From JAAURB01 sp049647265 (GTDB lineage: Bacteria > Cyanobacteriota > Cyanobacteriia > Cyanobacteriales > Microcoleaceae), in assembly GCA_049647265.1 (NCBI GenBank), contig JBARXJ010000071.1, forward strand, positions 124,001-188,000: DNA of 64,000 bases. The letters are read 5' to 3'. The translations under genes and the position numbers were made by a program. The notes under the pieces were generated by a model. The model was given only the letters and a program-made list of their open reading frames with translations, did not search any database and was not told the DNA's origin. Positions within the stretch are counted from its first letter, which is position 1. Each line of letters begins with the position of its first letter. Below are positions 34,504 to 42,674 of the stretch, piece by piece.

Positions 34504-36066
34504 ATGACACTACATTACGACCTGATTATTATTGGTGCTGGCGCTGGCGGCGGTACTTTAGCTTATGCCCTTGCTTCGACTGGAAAACGAATTTTAATCC
34601 TTGAAAGAGGAGGATATTTACCGCGTGAACAAGAGAATTGGAACCCGACCGCAGTCTTCTTAGAACAACGTTATACGACTCAAGAAAAATGGTTTGATCG
34701 CAACCAACAAAGCTTTACACCCGAAATCCATTACGGAGTGGGTGGAAACACCAAACTTTATGGGGCAGCTTTGCAAAGAATGCGGGCAGAAGACTTTGGA
34801 GAATTACAACATTATGATGGAGTTTCTCCGGCTTGGCCGTTTCCTTATGAGGAATTTGAAAGCTATTATACCCGTGCAGAAAGCCTTTATAAAATACATG
34901 GAGAACGAGGAGAAGATCCAACAGAACCCCCGGCATCGGCGGAATATCCCTTCCCACCTATTAAACATGAACCTCGCATTCAAGAAGTAGCTGATGGGCT
35001 TAAAGATCGTGGTTTAAACCCTTTTCATATTACACTCGCCGTAGATCGCGATCCAGTAAATCCTCAAAATAGTCCTTGTATTCGTTGTGCCACCTGCGAT
35101 CCTTATCCTTGTTTAATTAATGGTAAATGTGATGCCCAAGTGACTTGTGTTGATCCCGCATTAGAATATGATAATGTGACGATACAATTGAATGCGAAAG
35201 TTACTCAATTAATTACAGATAGTGATGGCAAAACCATTAAACAAGTAGAAGCTGAAATAGACGGACAAACCCAACACTTTACCGGGGATATTGTCGTTGT
35301 TGCTTGTGGGGCGATTAATTCGGCTAAATTGTTATTAAAATCGGCAAACGATCGACATCCCAATGGCTTAGGAAACTCTTCTGGTTTACTCGGACGCAAC
35401 TTAATGTTGCACAATCATACCGCTTTAATTGCAGTTTCTCATAAACCTAATCCGACTGCTTTTCAGAAGACATTAGCGGTAACAGACTATTACTTCAAAG
35501 GGCCACAACAAGATTATCCTTTAGGACAAATTCAGCTCACAGGGAAAGCGGTTTGGCAGCGTTTAAAACACATGGCAGATGAGGAAATGCCTCAACCTGT
35601 TTTAGAATATATTGCCGATCATTCAGTGGATTTCTGGGTAACAAATGAGGATATTCCTCGTCCTGAAAATCGAGTGAGTGTTAATTCTAAAGGGGAAATT
35701 ACAGTTGATTTTACCCGGAATAATCTGAAACCCCATCGAGAGTTAGTCAGCGTTTTAGAACAACATCTCAAACAGCTAGACTTTTATATGTTCTGGACAA
35801 AACAAATACCCATTAGTGCAGTCTGGCATCAAGGCGGTACTTGTGTATTTGGTACCGATCCTGAAACCAGCGTACTCGATATTAATTGTCGTAGTCATGA
35901 TGTTGAGAATTTATATGTTGTCGATGCTAGTTTCTTCCCTTCAATGGGGGCAGTTAACCCCACTTTAACGATTATTGCCAATACATTACGAGTGGCAGAT
36001 CATCTGAAAGAAAAAATGGGTTCAGTTGAAAATGTGTCTTTTGATAGTAGATTAGTGACGGCTTAA
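34504..36066 (+). CDS. GMC-family oxidoreductase with cysteine-rich insert
   Basis: This 520-residue FAD-dependent alcohol or sugar dehydrogenase has the ADP-binding fold LIIIGAGAGGGTLAYALA at residues 7-24. The catalytic His region near the C-terminus reads SAVWHQGGTCVFG and is followed by AVNPTLTIIANTLRVADHL. An insert near residues 197-220 carries six cysteines in a CIRCATCDPYPC-type pattern, which could hold an FeS cluster or bridge to an electron acceptor. ATG at 34504 (MTLHYDL) is preferred to a TTG at 34459. It starts 76 bp after the Rieske/FAD gene. Confidence 0.9.
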   Translation: MTLHYDLIIIGAGAGGGTLAYALASTGKRILILERGGYLPREQENWNPTAVFLEQRYTTQEKWFDRNQQSFTPEIHYGVGGNTKLYGAALQRMRAEDFGELQHYDGVSPAWPFPYEEFESYYTRAESLYKIHGERGEDPTEPPASAEYPFPPIKHEPRIQEVADGLKDRGLNPFHITLAVDRDPVNPQNSPCIRCATCDPYPCLINGKCDAQVTCVDPALEYDNVTIQLNAKVTQLITDSDGKTIKQVEAEIDGQTQHFTGDIVVVACGAINSAKLLLKSANDRHPNGLGNSSGLLGRNLMLHNHTALIAVSHKPNPTAFQKTLAVTDYYFKGPQQDYPLGQIQLTGKAVWQRLKHMADEEMPQPVLEYIADHSVDFWVTNEDIPRPENRVSVNSKGEITVDFTRNNLKPHRELVSVLEQHLKQLDFYMFWTKQIPISAVWHQGGTCVFGTDPETSVLDINCRSHDVENLYVVDASFFPSMGAVNPTLTIIANTLRVADHLKEKMGSVENVSFDSRLVTA

Positions 36067-36107
36067 AACTTGACAATAAAAAATTGAAAAATTAAGGAGG
36101 ATTTATT

Positions 36108-36977
36108 ATGCAAACTGAAGAATTTCGTCCAACTCCTGATGAAATTCCAGGACAAAAGTTAGATTATCCCGCTTCCCAGGAAGATATGGTTCCTCAACCG
36201 GATAGTGATTTATCCAACTATAAACCGGCTGGAAAACTAATTGGAAAAGTTGCCTTTATTACCGGGGGAGATTCTGGAATTGGTCGGGCTGTTGCCATTG
36301 CCTATGCCATGGAAGGGGCAGATGTGGCTATTCTTTATCTTCATAATGATAAAGATGCAGAAGTGACTCAAAAAGCGGTAGAATCTAAAGGTCAGCAATG
36401 CCTTGTAATTAAAGGAGATGTGCGAGACTTTGAAGCTTGTCAAACCGCAATTGAACAAATTATTCAACAATTCGGTCATCTGGATATTCTGATTAATAAT
36501 GCGGCTTATCAGATGACTCAGAAGAAGTTTGAGGATATCACGATAGAACAATTCCGCAATACAATAGAAACCAATGTTTTCGGTTATTTCTATATGGTAA
36601 AAGCGGCTTTACCTCACCTCAAAGAAGGGGATGCCATTATCAATACCGGCAGTATTGTCGGTAAAATGGGTAAAGGAATGCTAGTTGATTATGCCACCAG
36701 TAAAGGAGCCGTTCATACCTTTACAAAATCTCTGGCGCAGAATTTAGGCGATCGCAAAATCCGAGTTAATTCTGTAGTACCTGGCCCCGTTTGGACACCC
36801 AATATCCCCGCCACAATGCCCATCGAAAAAGTCGATAATTATGACACGGATGGCATTATGGAAAGAGCCGCCCAACCGGAAGAATTAGCCCCTGCTTATG
36901 TATTTCTCGGATCTTCAGATAGTAGCTTTGTCACCGGAGCATTATACGATGTTACGGGCGGACAGCTTGCGGCTTAG
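36108..36977 (+). CDS. Short-chain dehydrogenase/reductase, YghA/stress-type
   Basis: The 289-residue SDR has an N-terminal extension (PTPDEIPGQKLDYPASQEDM) typical of the YghA / general-stress glucose-dehydrogenase-like group. The cofactor motif TGGDSGIGRA is near residues 52-61, NNAAY near 130, and the active site has Ser in NTGSIVG and YATSK. A very strong ribosome-binding site (AGGAGG, 36095-36100) precedes the ATG. It follows the GMC gene by 41 bp, so the three oxidoreductases are probably cotranscribed. The substrate is unknown. Confidence 0.93.
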   Translation: MQTEEFRPTPDEIPGQKLDYPASQEDMVPQPDSDLSNYKPAGKLIGKVAFITGGDSGIGRAVAIAYAMEGADVAILYLHNDKDAEVTQKAVESKGQQCLVIKGDVRDFEACQTAIEQIIQQFGHLDILINNAAYQMTQKKFEDITIEQFRNTIETNVFGYFYMVKAALPHLKEGDAIINTGSIVGKMGKGMLVDYATSKGAVHTFTKSLAQNLGDRKIRVNSVVPGPVWTPNIPATMPIEKVDNYDTDGIMERAAQPEELAPAYVFLGSSDSSFVTGALYDVTGGQLAA

Positions 36978-37009
36978 TTTTTAAAAACTAAAAAGTAATA
37001 ATACTGATA

Positions 37010-37054
37010 ATCTATCTAAGTTTACGATCATAAGCTTGGATAGATTGTTTTTTA
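37010..37054 (+). terminator. Intrinsic terminator of the Rieske-GMC-SDR operon
   Basis: AATCTATCTAAG (37010-37021) pairs with CTTGGATAGATT (37036-37047), with one G-T wobble over 12 positions. A loop of 14 nt and a T-tract (37049-37054) complete a strong intrinsic terminator. Confidence 0.9.
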
Positions 37055-37159
37055 TTAAGTTAACCTCAATTCGATCAGATCTCCCCTGCCCTTTAACCTC
37101 TCCCTAGCCCTTTAACCTCTCCCTAGCCCTCTCACCTCTCCCTAACCCTCCCAGGAGGG

Positions 37160-37267
37160 GAGAGGGAACAATTGGTCTCCCCCTTGTAGGGGGATGTGGT
37201 CGGGGGTGGAGAGGGAACGAATGGTCTTCCCCTTGTAGGGGGATGTGGTCGGGGGTTAGAGAGGGAA
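37160..37267. repeat. Tandem 49/50-bp GC-richer repeat
   Basis: A unit beginning GAGAGGGAA and containing CCCCTTGTAGGGGGATGTGG occurs twice (from 37160 and 37209), and a third copy begins at 37259 and breaks off. Just upstream (37090-37150) the CCCTTTAACCTCTCCCTAG motif is repeated. These are typical intergenic repeats of filamentous cyanobacteria. They generate spurious open frames. Confidence 0.85.
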
Positions 37268-37336
37268 TTTGTGTCTGTGCATAACTATTTATACAGTGGA
37301 GGGGTTTTTTCTAATTGTTGCGATCGCACATTAAAT

Positions 37337-38197
37337 TTAAAGCGTCTCGACAGCAAATGTATTACATTGATCGACATCTCCGGTTTGAATGCCGATGCCA
37401 AACCACCGCACTCGCTGAGCAGAGCTACCATGGGTAAAAGAGTCTGGCACAACGTAACCTTGAGCTTTTTGTTGTAAACGGTCGTCTCCAATACTACTGG
37501 CTGCATTGAGGGCTTCTTCGATATCACCTTGTTCTAAAATTTGCCGTTGATCCTCAGCATGATGCGCCCAAACCCCCGCAAAACAATCCGCTTGTAACTC
37601 TTGACGCACCGATAATTGATTCGCTTGGGTTTTACTCACCTGACGTTTTAGCGATAGCACCTGCTGGGAAATGCCTAACAACCTTTGAACATGATGACCC
37701 ACTTCATGGGCAATGACATAAGCTTGAGCAAAATCTCCTGGAGCATTATAGCGATATTTTAAATCTTGATAAAAACTCAGGTCAATATAAATTTTTTGGT
37801 CAGCAGGGCAGTAAAATGGGCCAGCAGCGGCTTGAGCGTATCCACAAGCGGATTGAACCGCACCCGAAAATAACACTAAAGTCGGTTCACGGTAGTTTTT
37901 GCCCATTTGCCGGAATAAACTGTTCCAGGTATCCTCTGTATCAGCCAACACCACTGAGACAAACTCTACCAATTGATCTTCTTGTGGAGAACGACGAGTG
38001 GCTGTGGTATCTGAATAAGGGGCATTATCAATGGATGCGGTTTGTTCCAAGACAATACGAGGATCAACCCCAAACAGCATCGCCACCACTGCCATAATTA
38101 ATACCCCCATTCCCCCGCCGACAGCGACAGTTCCCCGCCCACTACGACCCCGCCGATCTTCAACATTTTGACTCCGACGACCGAGTTGCCAACGCAT
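37337..38197 (-). CDS. ypfJ: Neutral zinc metallopeptidase, YpfJ family
   Basis: The 286-residue protein has a basic N-terminus (RWQLGRRSQNVEDRRGRSG), one membrane segment at about residues 25-48, then an extracytoplasmic zinc-peptidase domain with the HExxH signature HEVGHH near residue 165 and the family's YCPADQKIYIDLSFY and ELQADCFAGVWAH stretches. YpfJ substrates are unknown. It converges on the SDR operon. Confidence 0.92.
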   Translation of the reverse strand: MRWQLGRRSQNVEDRRGRSGRGTVAVGGGMGVLIMAVVAMLFGVDPRIVLEQTASIDNAPYSDTTATRRSPQEDQLVEFVSVVLADTEDTWNSLFRQMGKNYREPTLVLFSGAVQSACGYAQAAAGPFYCPADQKIYIDLSFYQDLKYRYNAPGDFAQAYVIAHEVGHHVQRLLGISQQVLSLKRQVSKTQANQLSVRQELQADCFAGVWAHHAEDQRQILEQGDIEEALNAASSIGDDRLQQKAQGYVVPDSFTHGSSAQRVRWFGIGIQTGDVDQCNTFAVETL

Positions 38198-38703
38198 AAA
38201 TAACCCTCCGCTATCCTGGATAAATTTAACTTTAAGATTAATTTGTGGTCATTTTATCGAACTACAGTGATTTCTTGAAGTATCAATAGATAGATTTTTG
38301 TTAATCAGATATATTAAGTCAAATCCTTGTTTCCTTAACACAGATTAGGTTTTGCCAGTTTTCAAATTTGCTTAAACTTCGGTTCATACACAAAATTTAA
38401 TCTTATATTAATATAACATTGAAGTTGCTATTAACGAAGGGGTGGCGATCTGGGTTTATATCTGCGGGTTTATTTTCTGATGTCACCAAATGGGTGGAAG
38501 CATTTTATATTTGACAATCATTTCTCTCCTAAGGAACAGGACAAATAAAAGGAATTCATGATAGTTTATGGATCAATTGAAGTCAAAAATATAGTACAAA
38601 TTTTGTTAGTGCTGACTCACGTTAAAGCTGCTTGTTAGACTCGATTTCAATAAAATACTAGCAAATAGAATTTTATCATACTCAGATCAACAGAGGAAAA
38701 TAG
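38198..38703. other. 506-bp AT-rich gene-free region
   Basis: This spacer carries the divergent promoters of ypfJ and the 72-residue protein gene. No coding sequence, strong repeat or recognisable site was seen. Confidence 0.45.
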
Positions 38704-38922
38704 ATGACAACGATATTTTTACAAACGAAAGACACTGGAAAATTAGTACAAATTGAAGATCTTCAAACCCTAGCCGATCCCAATAAAGCTCAAGTTTCTG
38801 GTAGACTTCAGGCAGGGGAAGAAGAACAACCTTCAGAAGCCATGGATAAAAATCAATTGCTTTTCCCTTCAGGAGAAGCCCTACCTCAATGTTGGTTAGA
38901 TGTAAATTATCGCCAAGCTTAA
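38704..38922 (+). CDS. Small acidic cytosolic protein of unknown function
   Basis: The 72-residue product is acidic, has no membrane segment or signal peptide, and is preceded by a good ribosome-binding site (AGAGGAAA, 38693-38700). Its composition is clearly protein-like (LVQIEDLQTLADP, ending ALPQCWLDVNYRQA). I do not recognise a characterised family. It stands alone upstream of the two-component pair. Confidence 0.7.
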   Translation: MTTIFLQTKDTGKLVQIEDLQTLADPNKAQVSGRLQAGEEEQPSEAMDKNQLLFPSGEALPQCWLDVNYRQA

Positions 38923-39109
38923 TTTTTTTAGCTGATGGCTCATTGTTACAGAACTGCTTTTATAATTTATTGTCCTGCTGTAATACTTTCAACTGAGCGA
39001 TGTATTGCAGCATCTTTTATAGAAATTCCCAAAATCTGGTGTAATATAATAATTTGCTGTTCAATACAGAAACAGTCAATATAATTCCTTGTGTTCTCTT
39101 GTAACACCC

Positions 39110-39820
39110 ATGAAAATTCTAATTATTGAAGACGATTGGGAAATTGCCCGCCTCATTCAACAAACCTTAGAAACAGAAGGTTTTGCTTGTGAAGTTGCCC
39201 ACGACGGTTGGGCTGGTTTAGAAAGATTTCAGCAACAACAACCGGATTTAATTGTTCTAGATTTAATGTTACCCGGTTTAGATGGTTTAGAAGTCTGCGC
39301 CCGCATCCGACAGCAACCGGGAAATCTCGATCCTTATATTTTAATGTTAACAGCAAAAGGAGAAGAAATTGATCGGGTAATAGGGCTTTCAACTGGGGCA
39401 GATGATTATTTAGTAAAACCTTTTAGTCCCCGCGAATTAGTGGCTCGTGTGAGGGCATTATTACGGCGGAGTTTACGCCATGGCGGACAAGCACAAACCC
39501 TTCAACGCACGGCTCATTTTACCATTGATTTAGACCAACATACGGCCTGCCGTCACAGCGAAACCAATCCTTCAGAATTACTGGATTTATCCCCTTTAGA
39601 ATTCAAGCTATTAATCAGTTTAATGGAATCTCCGGGGCGAGTTTGGAACCGTACCCAATTAATTGATCGGTTGTGGGGAAATGACTTTTTTGGAGATGAA
39701 CGAGTGGTGGATACTCATGTCGCCCGTTTACGAAAAAAAATTGAACCTGACCCAAGCCATCCCCAGTTTATCAAAACCGTTGTGGGAACAGGATATAAAT
39801 TTGAGGATGAATCCGTCTAA
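39110..39820 (+). CDS. OmpR-family response regulator
   Basis: The 236-residue regulator has a receiver domain (1-118) with acidic pair Glu8-Asp9-Asp10 (IIEDDWE), phospho-acceptor Asp51 (VLDLMLPG) and Lys in YLVKPF. The winged-helix DNA-binding domain (about 140-234) ends RVVDTHVARLRKKI...VVGTGYKFE. ATG at 39110 gives the canonical MKILIIEDD. Its stop overlaps the start of the kinase gene (TAATG), so they form one translational unit. Target genes are unknown. Confidence 0.95.
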   Translation: MKILIIEDDWEIARLIQQTLETEGFACEVAHDGWAGLERFQQQQPDLIVLDLMLPGLDGLEVCARIRQQPGNLDPYILMLTAKGEEIDRVIGLSTGADDYLVKPFSPRELVARVRALLRRSLRHGGQAQTLQRTAHFTIDLDQHTACRHSETNPSELLDLSPLEFKLLISLMESPGRVWNRTQLIDRLWGNDFFGDERVVDTHVARLRKKIEPDPSHPQFIKTVVGTGYKFEDESV

Positions 39821-40926
39821 TGCCAAAATATCAGCCAAAATTTAATGTGCGATCGCGTTTATTTTTCTCTCATTTATTTGTCATGTGTGTGGGGTTAGCC
39901 AGCTTTATTTTAATTAGTAAAGTCTATTCGCCTCGCTTATTTATTTTACAACTTGAACGCATGGAAAATACGCGATTTTTTAATACTCGTTCAGTCCGAA
40001 CTTATCTGGTACAGGGGTTTGAAGCCACTTGGAATCGGAGTACATTTTGGTCAGTGATTGTGGGGGCTACAGCAGCGGGTTTCTTGAGTTATTGGGTGGC
40101 ACGATGGATCACTCAGCCACTGATGCAAATGAAACAAATTACTCAAAGTTTTGCGGCGGGAAATCTACAACAACGAATGGCAAGAAATCAAATTCCAGAA
40201 CTCGATCAACTCTGTACCAGTTTTAATCGAATGGCGGATAGTATTCAAGGGATTGAACAGCGGCGACGAGAATTAATTAGTGATATGACTCATGAACTGA
40301 GGACTCCTTTAACCGTCGTTCGAGGGTATTTAGAAGAATTAGCAGAAGGTAGAATTGAGCCGTCTTCTGAGACTTATGACAAACTGATTCGAGAAACCCG
40401 ACGCTTAGAACGGTTAGTCAATGATTTACAAGAACTTTCAAAAGCAGAAGCGGGATATTTACCGATTAATTTAAAACCGCATTATTTACGTCCTTTATTA
40501 CAATCTTTAGTCGAACGATTTAGCGATCAGTTATTAGAAGATGGGCCGAATTTAAGATTAGATTGCCCTCAGCGTTTACCTTTAGTTTTGATGGATTTAG
40601 ATCGGACTGAACAAATTTTAGTGAATCTGATTGGTAATGCAATTCGTTATACGCCAACAGGATCAATTACTGTCAAAGTGTGGGTCAATTTTCCCTTGAT
40701 TTGGATCGCAGTGATTGATACAGGAATTGGAATTCGTGAAACAGATTTACCTCATGTTTTTGAACGGTTTTGGCGGGCAGAACATTCCCGAAATCGTCAC
40801 TCAGGCGGAACTGGAATTGGTTTGGCGATCGCCCGGCGTTTAGTGGAACTTCAAGGGGGTAAAATTGAAGTCAAAAGTCAACTTAATCACGGCAGTACGT
40901 TTCAGTTTTGTTTACCCTTAGCTTAA
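39820..40926 (+). CDS. Sensor histidine kinase, BaeS-like
   Basis: The 368-residue kinase has two membrane segments (about 17-37 and 70-90) enclosing a short extracytoplasmic loop of about 33 residues. HAMP (about 90-145), HisKA with DMTHELRTPLTVVRGYLEELAEG (His158) and HATPase_c with NLIGNAIRYTPTG, DTGIGI and GGTGIGLAIARRLVELQGG follow. The small loop suggests sensing at or in the membrane, as in envelope-stress kinases. It is coupled to the preceding regulator by a 1-bp overlap. Confidence 0.94.
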   Translation: MPKYQPKFNVRSRLFFSHLFVMCVGLASFILISKVYSPRLFILQLERMENTRFFNTRSVRTYLVQGFEATWNRSTFWSVIVGATAAGFLSYWVARWITQPLMQMKQITQSFAAGNLQQRMARNQIPELDQLCTSFNRMADSIQGIEQRRRELISDMTHELRTPLTVVRGYLEELAEGRIEPSSETYDKLIRETRRLERLVNDLQELSKAEAGYLPINLKPHYLRPLLQSLVERFSDQLLEDGPNLRLDCPQRLPLVLMDLDRTEQILVNLIGNAIRYTPTGSITVKVWVNFPLIWIAVIDTGIGIRETDLPHVFERFWRAEHSRNRHSGGTGIGLAIARRLVELQGGKIEVKSQLNHGSTFQFCLPLA

Positions 40927-40935
40927 CTTGTGGTC

Positions 40936-41307
40936 ATGTCTAAAAATACTGTAACTTATTGGAATGTTTTAGCGCCAGAATATCAGGAACAATGGGAAGA
41001 AATTCCGGGTTCAAATGGAATGCTTCAACAAATTACTTTAGCAATTGATGAGGTTAGTGGTGATTATACTCGATTAACTCGTTTTAAAGCAGGTGCTAAT
41101 ACTGCGTCTATGGGTGCAAAATCTCACAATTATCCAGAAGAAATTTACATTATTTCAGGTACACTTTACGATCAAGCCTTTGATTTATGGTTACAACCGG
41201 GACATTACGCCAGTCGTCCTCCGGGTGAAGTTCATGGCCCTTTTTATGCAAAAACAGATTGTGTTGTGCTGGAATGTTCTTATCCGAGTCAAGCTCGTCA
41301 AATTTAA
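40936..41307 (+). CDS. Cupin-domain protein
   Basis: The 123-residue protein has a single cupin barrel: the first motif includes KSHNYPEEIYIISGTLYDQAF and the second reads PGHYASRPPGEVHGPFYAKTDCVVLECSY, resembling ChrR-type cupins. Metal-binding His and Glu are present, but the substrate is unknown. ATG at 40936 is preferred to GTG at 40930. It begins 9 bp after the kinase stop, so it is probably part of the same operon. Confidence 0.85.
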   Translation: MSKNTVTYWNVLAPEYQEQWEEIPGSNGMLQQITLAIDEVSGDYTRLTRFKAGANTASMGAKSHNYPEEIYIISGTLYDQAFDLWLQPGHYASRPPGEVHGPFYAKTDCVVLECSYPSQARQI

Positions 41308-41413
41308 CCAAACCGTTTAGTCTAGGACAGAAATTTTAGCCCACCCTAACAAATACTCGAGGATACCCTTCTTTTTAACTCGCTACGTGAGAAGGAAGTG
41401 GTCTACAATTAAC

Positions 41414-41430
41414 GGGGGTTTAAATCCCCC
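41414..41430. terminator. GGGGG/CCCCC palindrome between convergent genes
   Basis: GGGGG (41414-41418) and CCCCC (41426-41430) flank TTTAAAT. It lies between the convergent cupin and GNAT genes and could terminate either direction, although the T-tract is short. Similar G-run hairpins recur elsewhere in the window. Confidence 0.45.
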
Positions 41431-41445
41431 CTATTTTCAAACTTC

Positions 41446-41477
41446 TTCCGTCTTCCGTCTTCCGTCTTCCGTCTTCC
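41446..41477. repeat. Heptanucleotide tandem array (TTCCGTC)n
   Basis: Four full and one partial TTCCGTC units run directly up to the 3' end of the minus-strand GNAT gene. It is the second of three 7-bp arrays in this window and has its own unit. Confidence 0.9.
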
Positions 41478-41484
41478 TTCGGGT

Positions 41485-41997
41485 TTAAGACAATGTCCGA
41501 ATCATAGAAATCGACTGAGGATGATATCCTAATTTTTGATAAAGATTGAGGGCAGGTTGATTTTGTACAAAAACCTGTAAACTAATTTTGCGATCGCCGC
41601 GTTGTTTTGTCCACTGTTCAGCATGACGAACTAGGGCTGTGGCGATACCTTGACGGCGGTGTGACGGCATCACATACAACAGGAAAATATGAGTCATGCG
41701 ATCGCCAACGACTTGATCGATCGCGTTTCCTAACCACAAACCGGCAACGGGTGTAACAGAGTTGAGATGGGGTAAACTGAACGGTTGAGGAGTGGGGTGT
41801 TGCGATCGCACATCGACCCACCATAACGGTGTAGCCGCCGAAAAATACCGTTCTACCGTATCAGCTAAATGACTAAAATCTTGCCCAGGATACAATTCCT
41901 CATAGGTCAGATGCATAAACTTTAGCAGTAATGCCCGGTCTAAACCTGAACCCTGGCGCAGTTCGTAACCTGGAGTCAATTCGCGATCCGTCCTCAT
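41485..41997 (-). CDS. GNAT-family N-acetyltransferase
   Basis: The 170-residue enzyme has motif A IFLLYVMPSHRRQGIATALVRHAEQ and motif B VQNQPALNLYQKLGYHPQS, with catalytic details not predictable. The substrate is unknown. It ends beside the TTCCGTC array and starts upstream near 42000, close to the tiny membrane-protein genes, all on the minus strand. Confidence 0.88.
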   Translation of the reverse strand: MRTDRELTPGYELRQGSGLDRALLLKFMHLTYEELYPGQDFSHLADTVERYFSAATPLWWVDVRSQHPTPQPFSLPHLNSVTPVAGLWLGNAIDQVVGDRMTHIFLLYVMPSHRRQGIATALVRHAEQWTKQRGDRKISLQVFVQNQPALNLYQKLGYHPQSISMIRTLS

Positions 41998-42006
41998 GCT
42001 GCTGGC

Positions 42007-42159
42007 TTAACTGGCTGAAGTTGGATATTCTATTTCACCCATCGGCGCAGGTGCAGCCATGTCACTGGGGAGGAAAATTCGGGCGCTAACGGCGGCTAAC
42101 GCGACTAAAAAGATCAACAAAACAATGAAAGGAGCGATATACTGACGAAAAAAAGCCAT
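42007..42159 (-). CDS. 50-residue single-span membrane protein (copy A of a tandem pair)
   Basis: The product starts MAFFRQYIAPFIVLLIFLVA, has one hydrophobic span (about 10-30) and a short polar tail rich in Ala/Pro/Met ending EYPTSAS. It resembles the 28-residue product at 42312-42398 over its first 20 residues: MxFFxQYIAPxIVL. Both genes also share an 11-bp upstream element at the same distance. That makes a real gene likely despite its size. It begins 162 bp upstream of the GNAT start and ends 9 bp before it, so the two may be cotranscribed. Size and topology recall small photosynthetic or respiratory subunits, but I recognise no named family. Confidence 0.7.
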   Translation of the reverse strand: MAFFRQYIAPFIVLLIFLVALAAVSARIFLPSDMAAPAPMGEIEYPTSAS

Positions 42160-42190
42160 AGAAAGTTGTAACAGACTGAATGCCTCTAAA

Positions 42191-42201
42191 ATTGTAACGT
42201 T
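42191..42201 (-). promoter_or_regulatory. Shared upstream element of small membrane gene A
   Basis: On the minus strand AACGTTACAAT ends 31 nt before the ATG at 42159. The identical 11-mer precedes the second small gene at exactly the same distance. TACAAT resembles a -10 hexamer, so this may be the promoter core. The preceding AACGT could be part of it or of an operator. Confidence 0.55.
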
Positions 42202-42311
42202 ATATGATCGTTTTTTTACAAGCTTTGTCTAAAGATACAGAGTAGATAGGTGAAGTGGGTTATCAAATTAGGGTGTATTACACTGATTTAGTTCAGCTCA
42301 TCAACAGTGCT

Positions 42312-42398
42312 TCAGATCATAAAAATGAGACCCATCAACAGAAACAGAATGATAAACAACACAATCAGAGGAGCGATATATTGATCAAAGAAACTCAT
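42312..42398 (-). CDS. 28-residue single-span membrane protein (copy B of a tandem pair)
   Basis: The product starts MSFFDQYIAPLIVLFIIL and is almost entirely one membrane helix, stopping after FMI. It matches the start of the 50-residue product at 42007-42159. The codons differ while the residues are conserved (for example CAG/CAA and TTC/TTT), which argues for selection on the peptide. No Shine-Dalgarno is obvious in either copy. Function is unknown. Confidence 0.6.
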   Translation of the reverse strand: MSFFDQYIAPLIVLFIILFLLMGLIFMI

Positions 42399-42429
42399 AA
42401 TAGTTTATTAATGAATGCACCTGCTTCAG

Positions 42430-42440
42430 ATTGTAACGTT
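42430..42440 (-). promoter_or_regulatory. Shared upstream element of small membrane gene B
   Basis: AACGTTACAAT on the minus strand ends 31 nt before the ATG at 42398, exactly as for copy A (42191-42201). Conservation of both sequence and distance suggests each gene has its own promoter. Confidence 0.55.
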
Positions 42441-42674
42441 CTCTTTTATTCGTTCATAAAAGTTTTTGCTGAAAAGGGGTAAAATCCCGGATATTAGGGG
42501 GAAGGAATTGATCCACCCACTTACTGTTACATCGAATTTATAACGAGTCATATACAAAATGTTATGTTGTCTTCTCCGCTACCAACTCCCCTTTTTCTGC
42601 TAGTCAATATAATTGCTGATGATTTATATTAGGAAAGCCATTTTGAAGTTGTCGTTATTGATTATTTAAAGGAT

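Noticed and set aside
37196..37477. 93-codon plus-strand frame
   Set aside because: Its N-terminal half is made by the 49/50-bp spacer repeats and the rest is antisense to the ypfJ gene.
42255..42482. 75-codon plus-strand frame
   Set aside because: It overlaps small gene B on the other strand, has a polar low-complexity make-up (HKNETHQQKQNDKQHNQ) and no matching family. The minus-strand copy is supported by duplication.
42441..42674. Cobalamin riboswitch before cobW
   Set aside because: No B12-box-like sequence or suitable long folded region was seen in the spacer.
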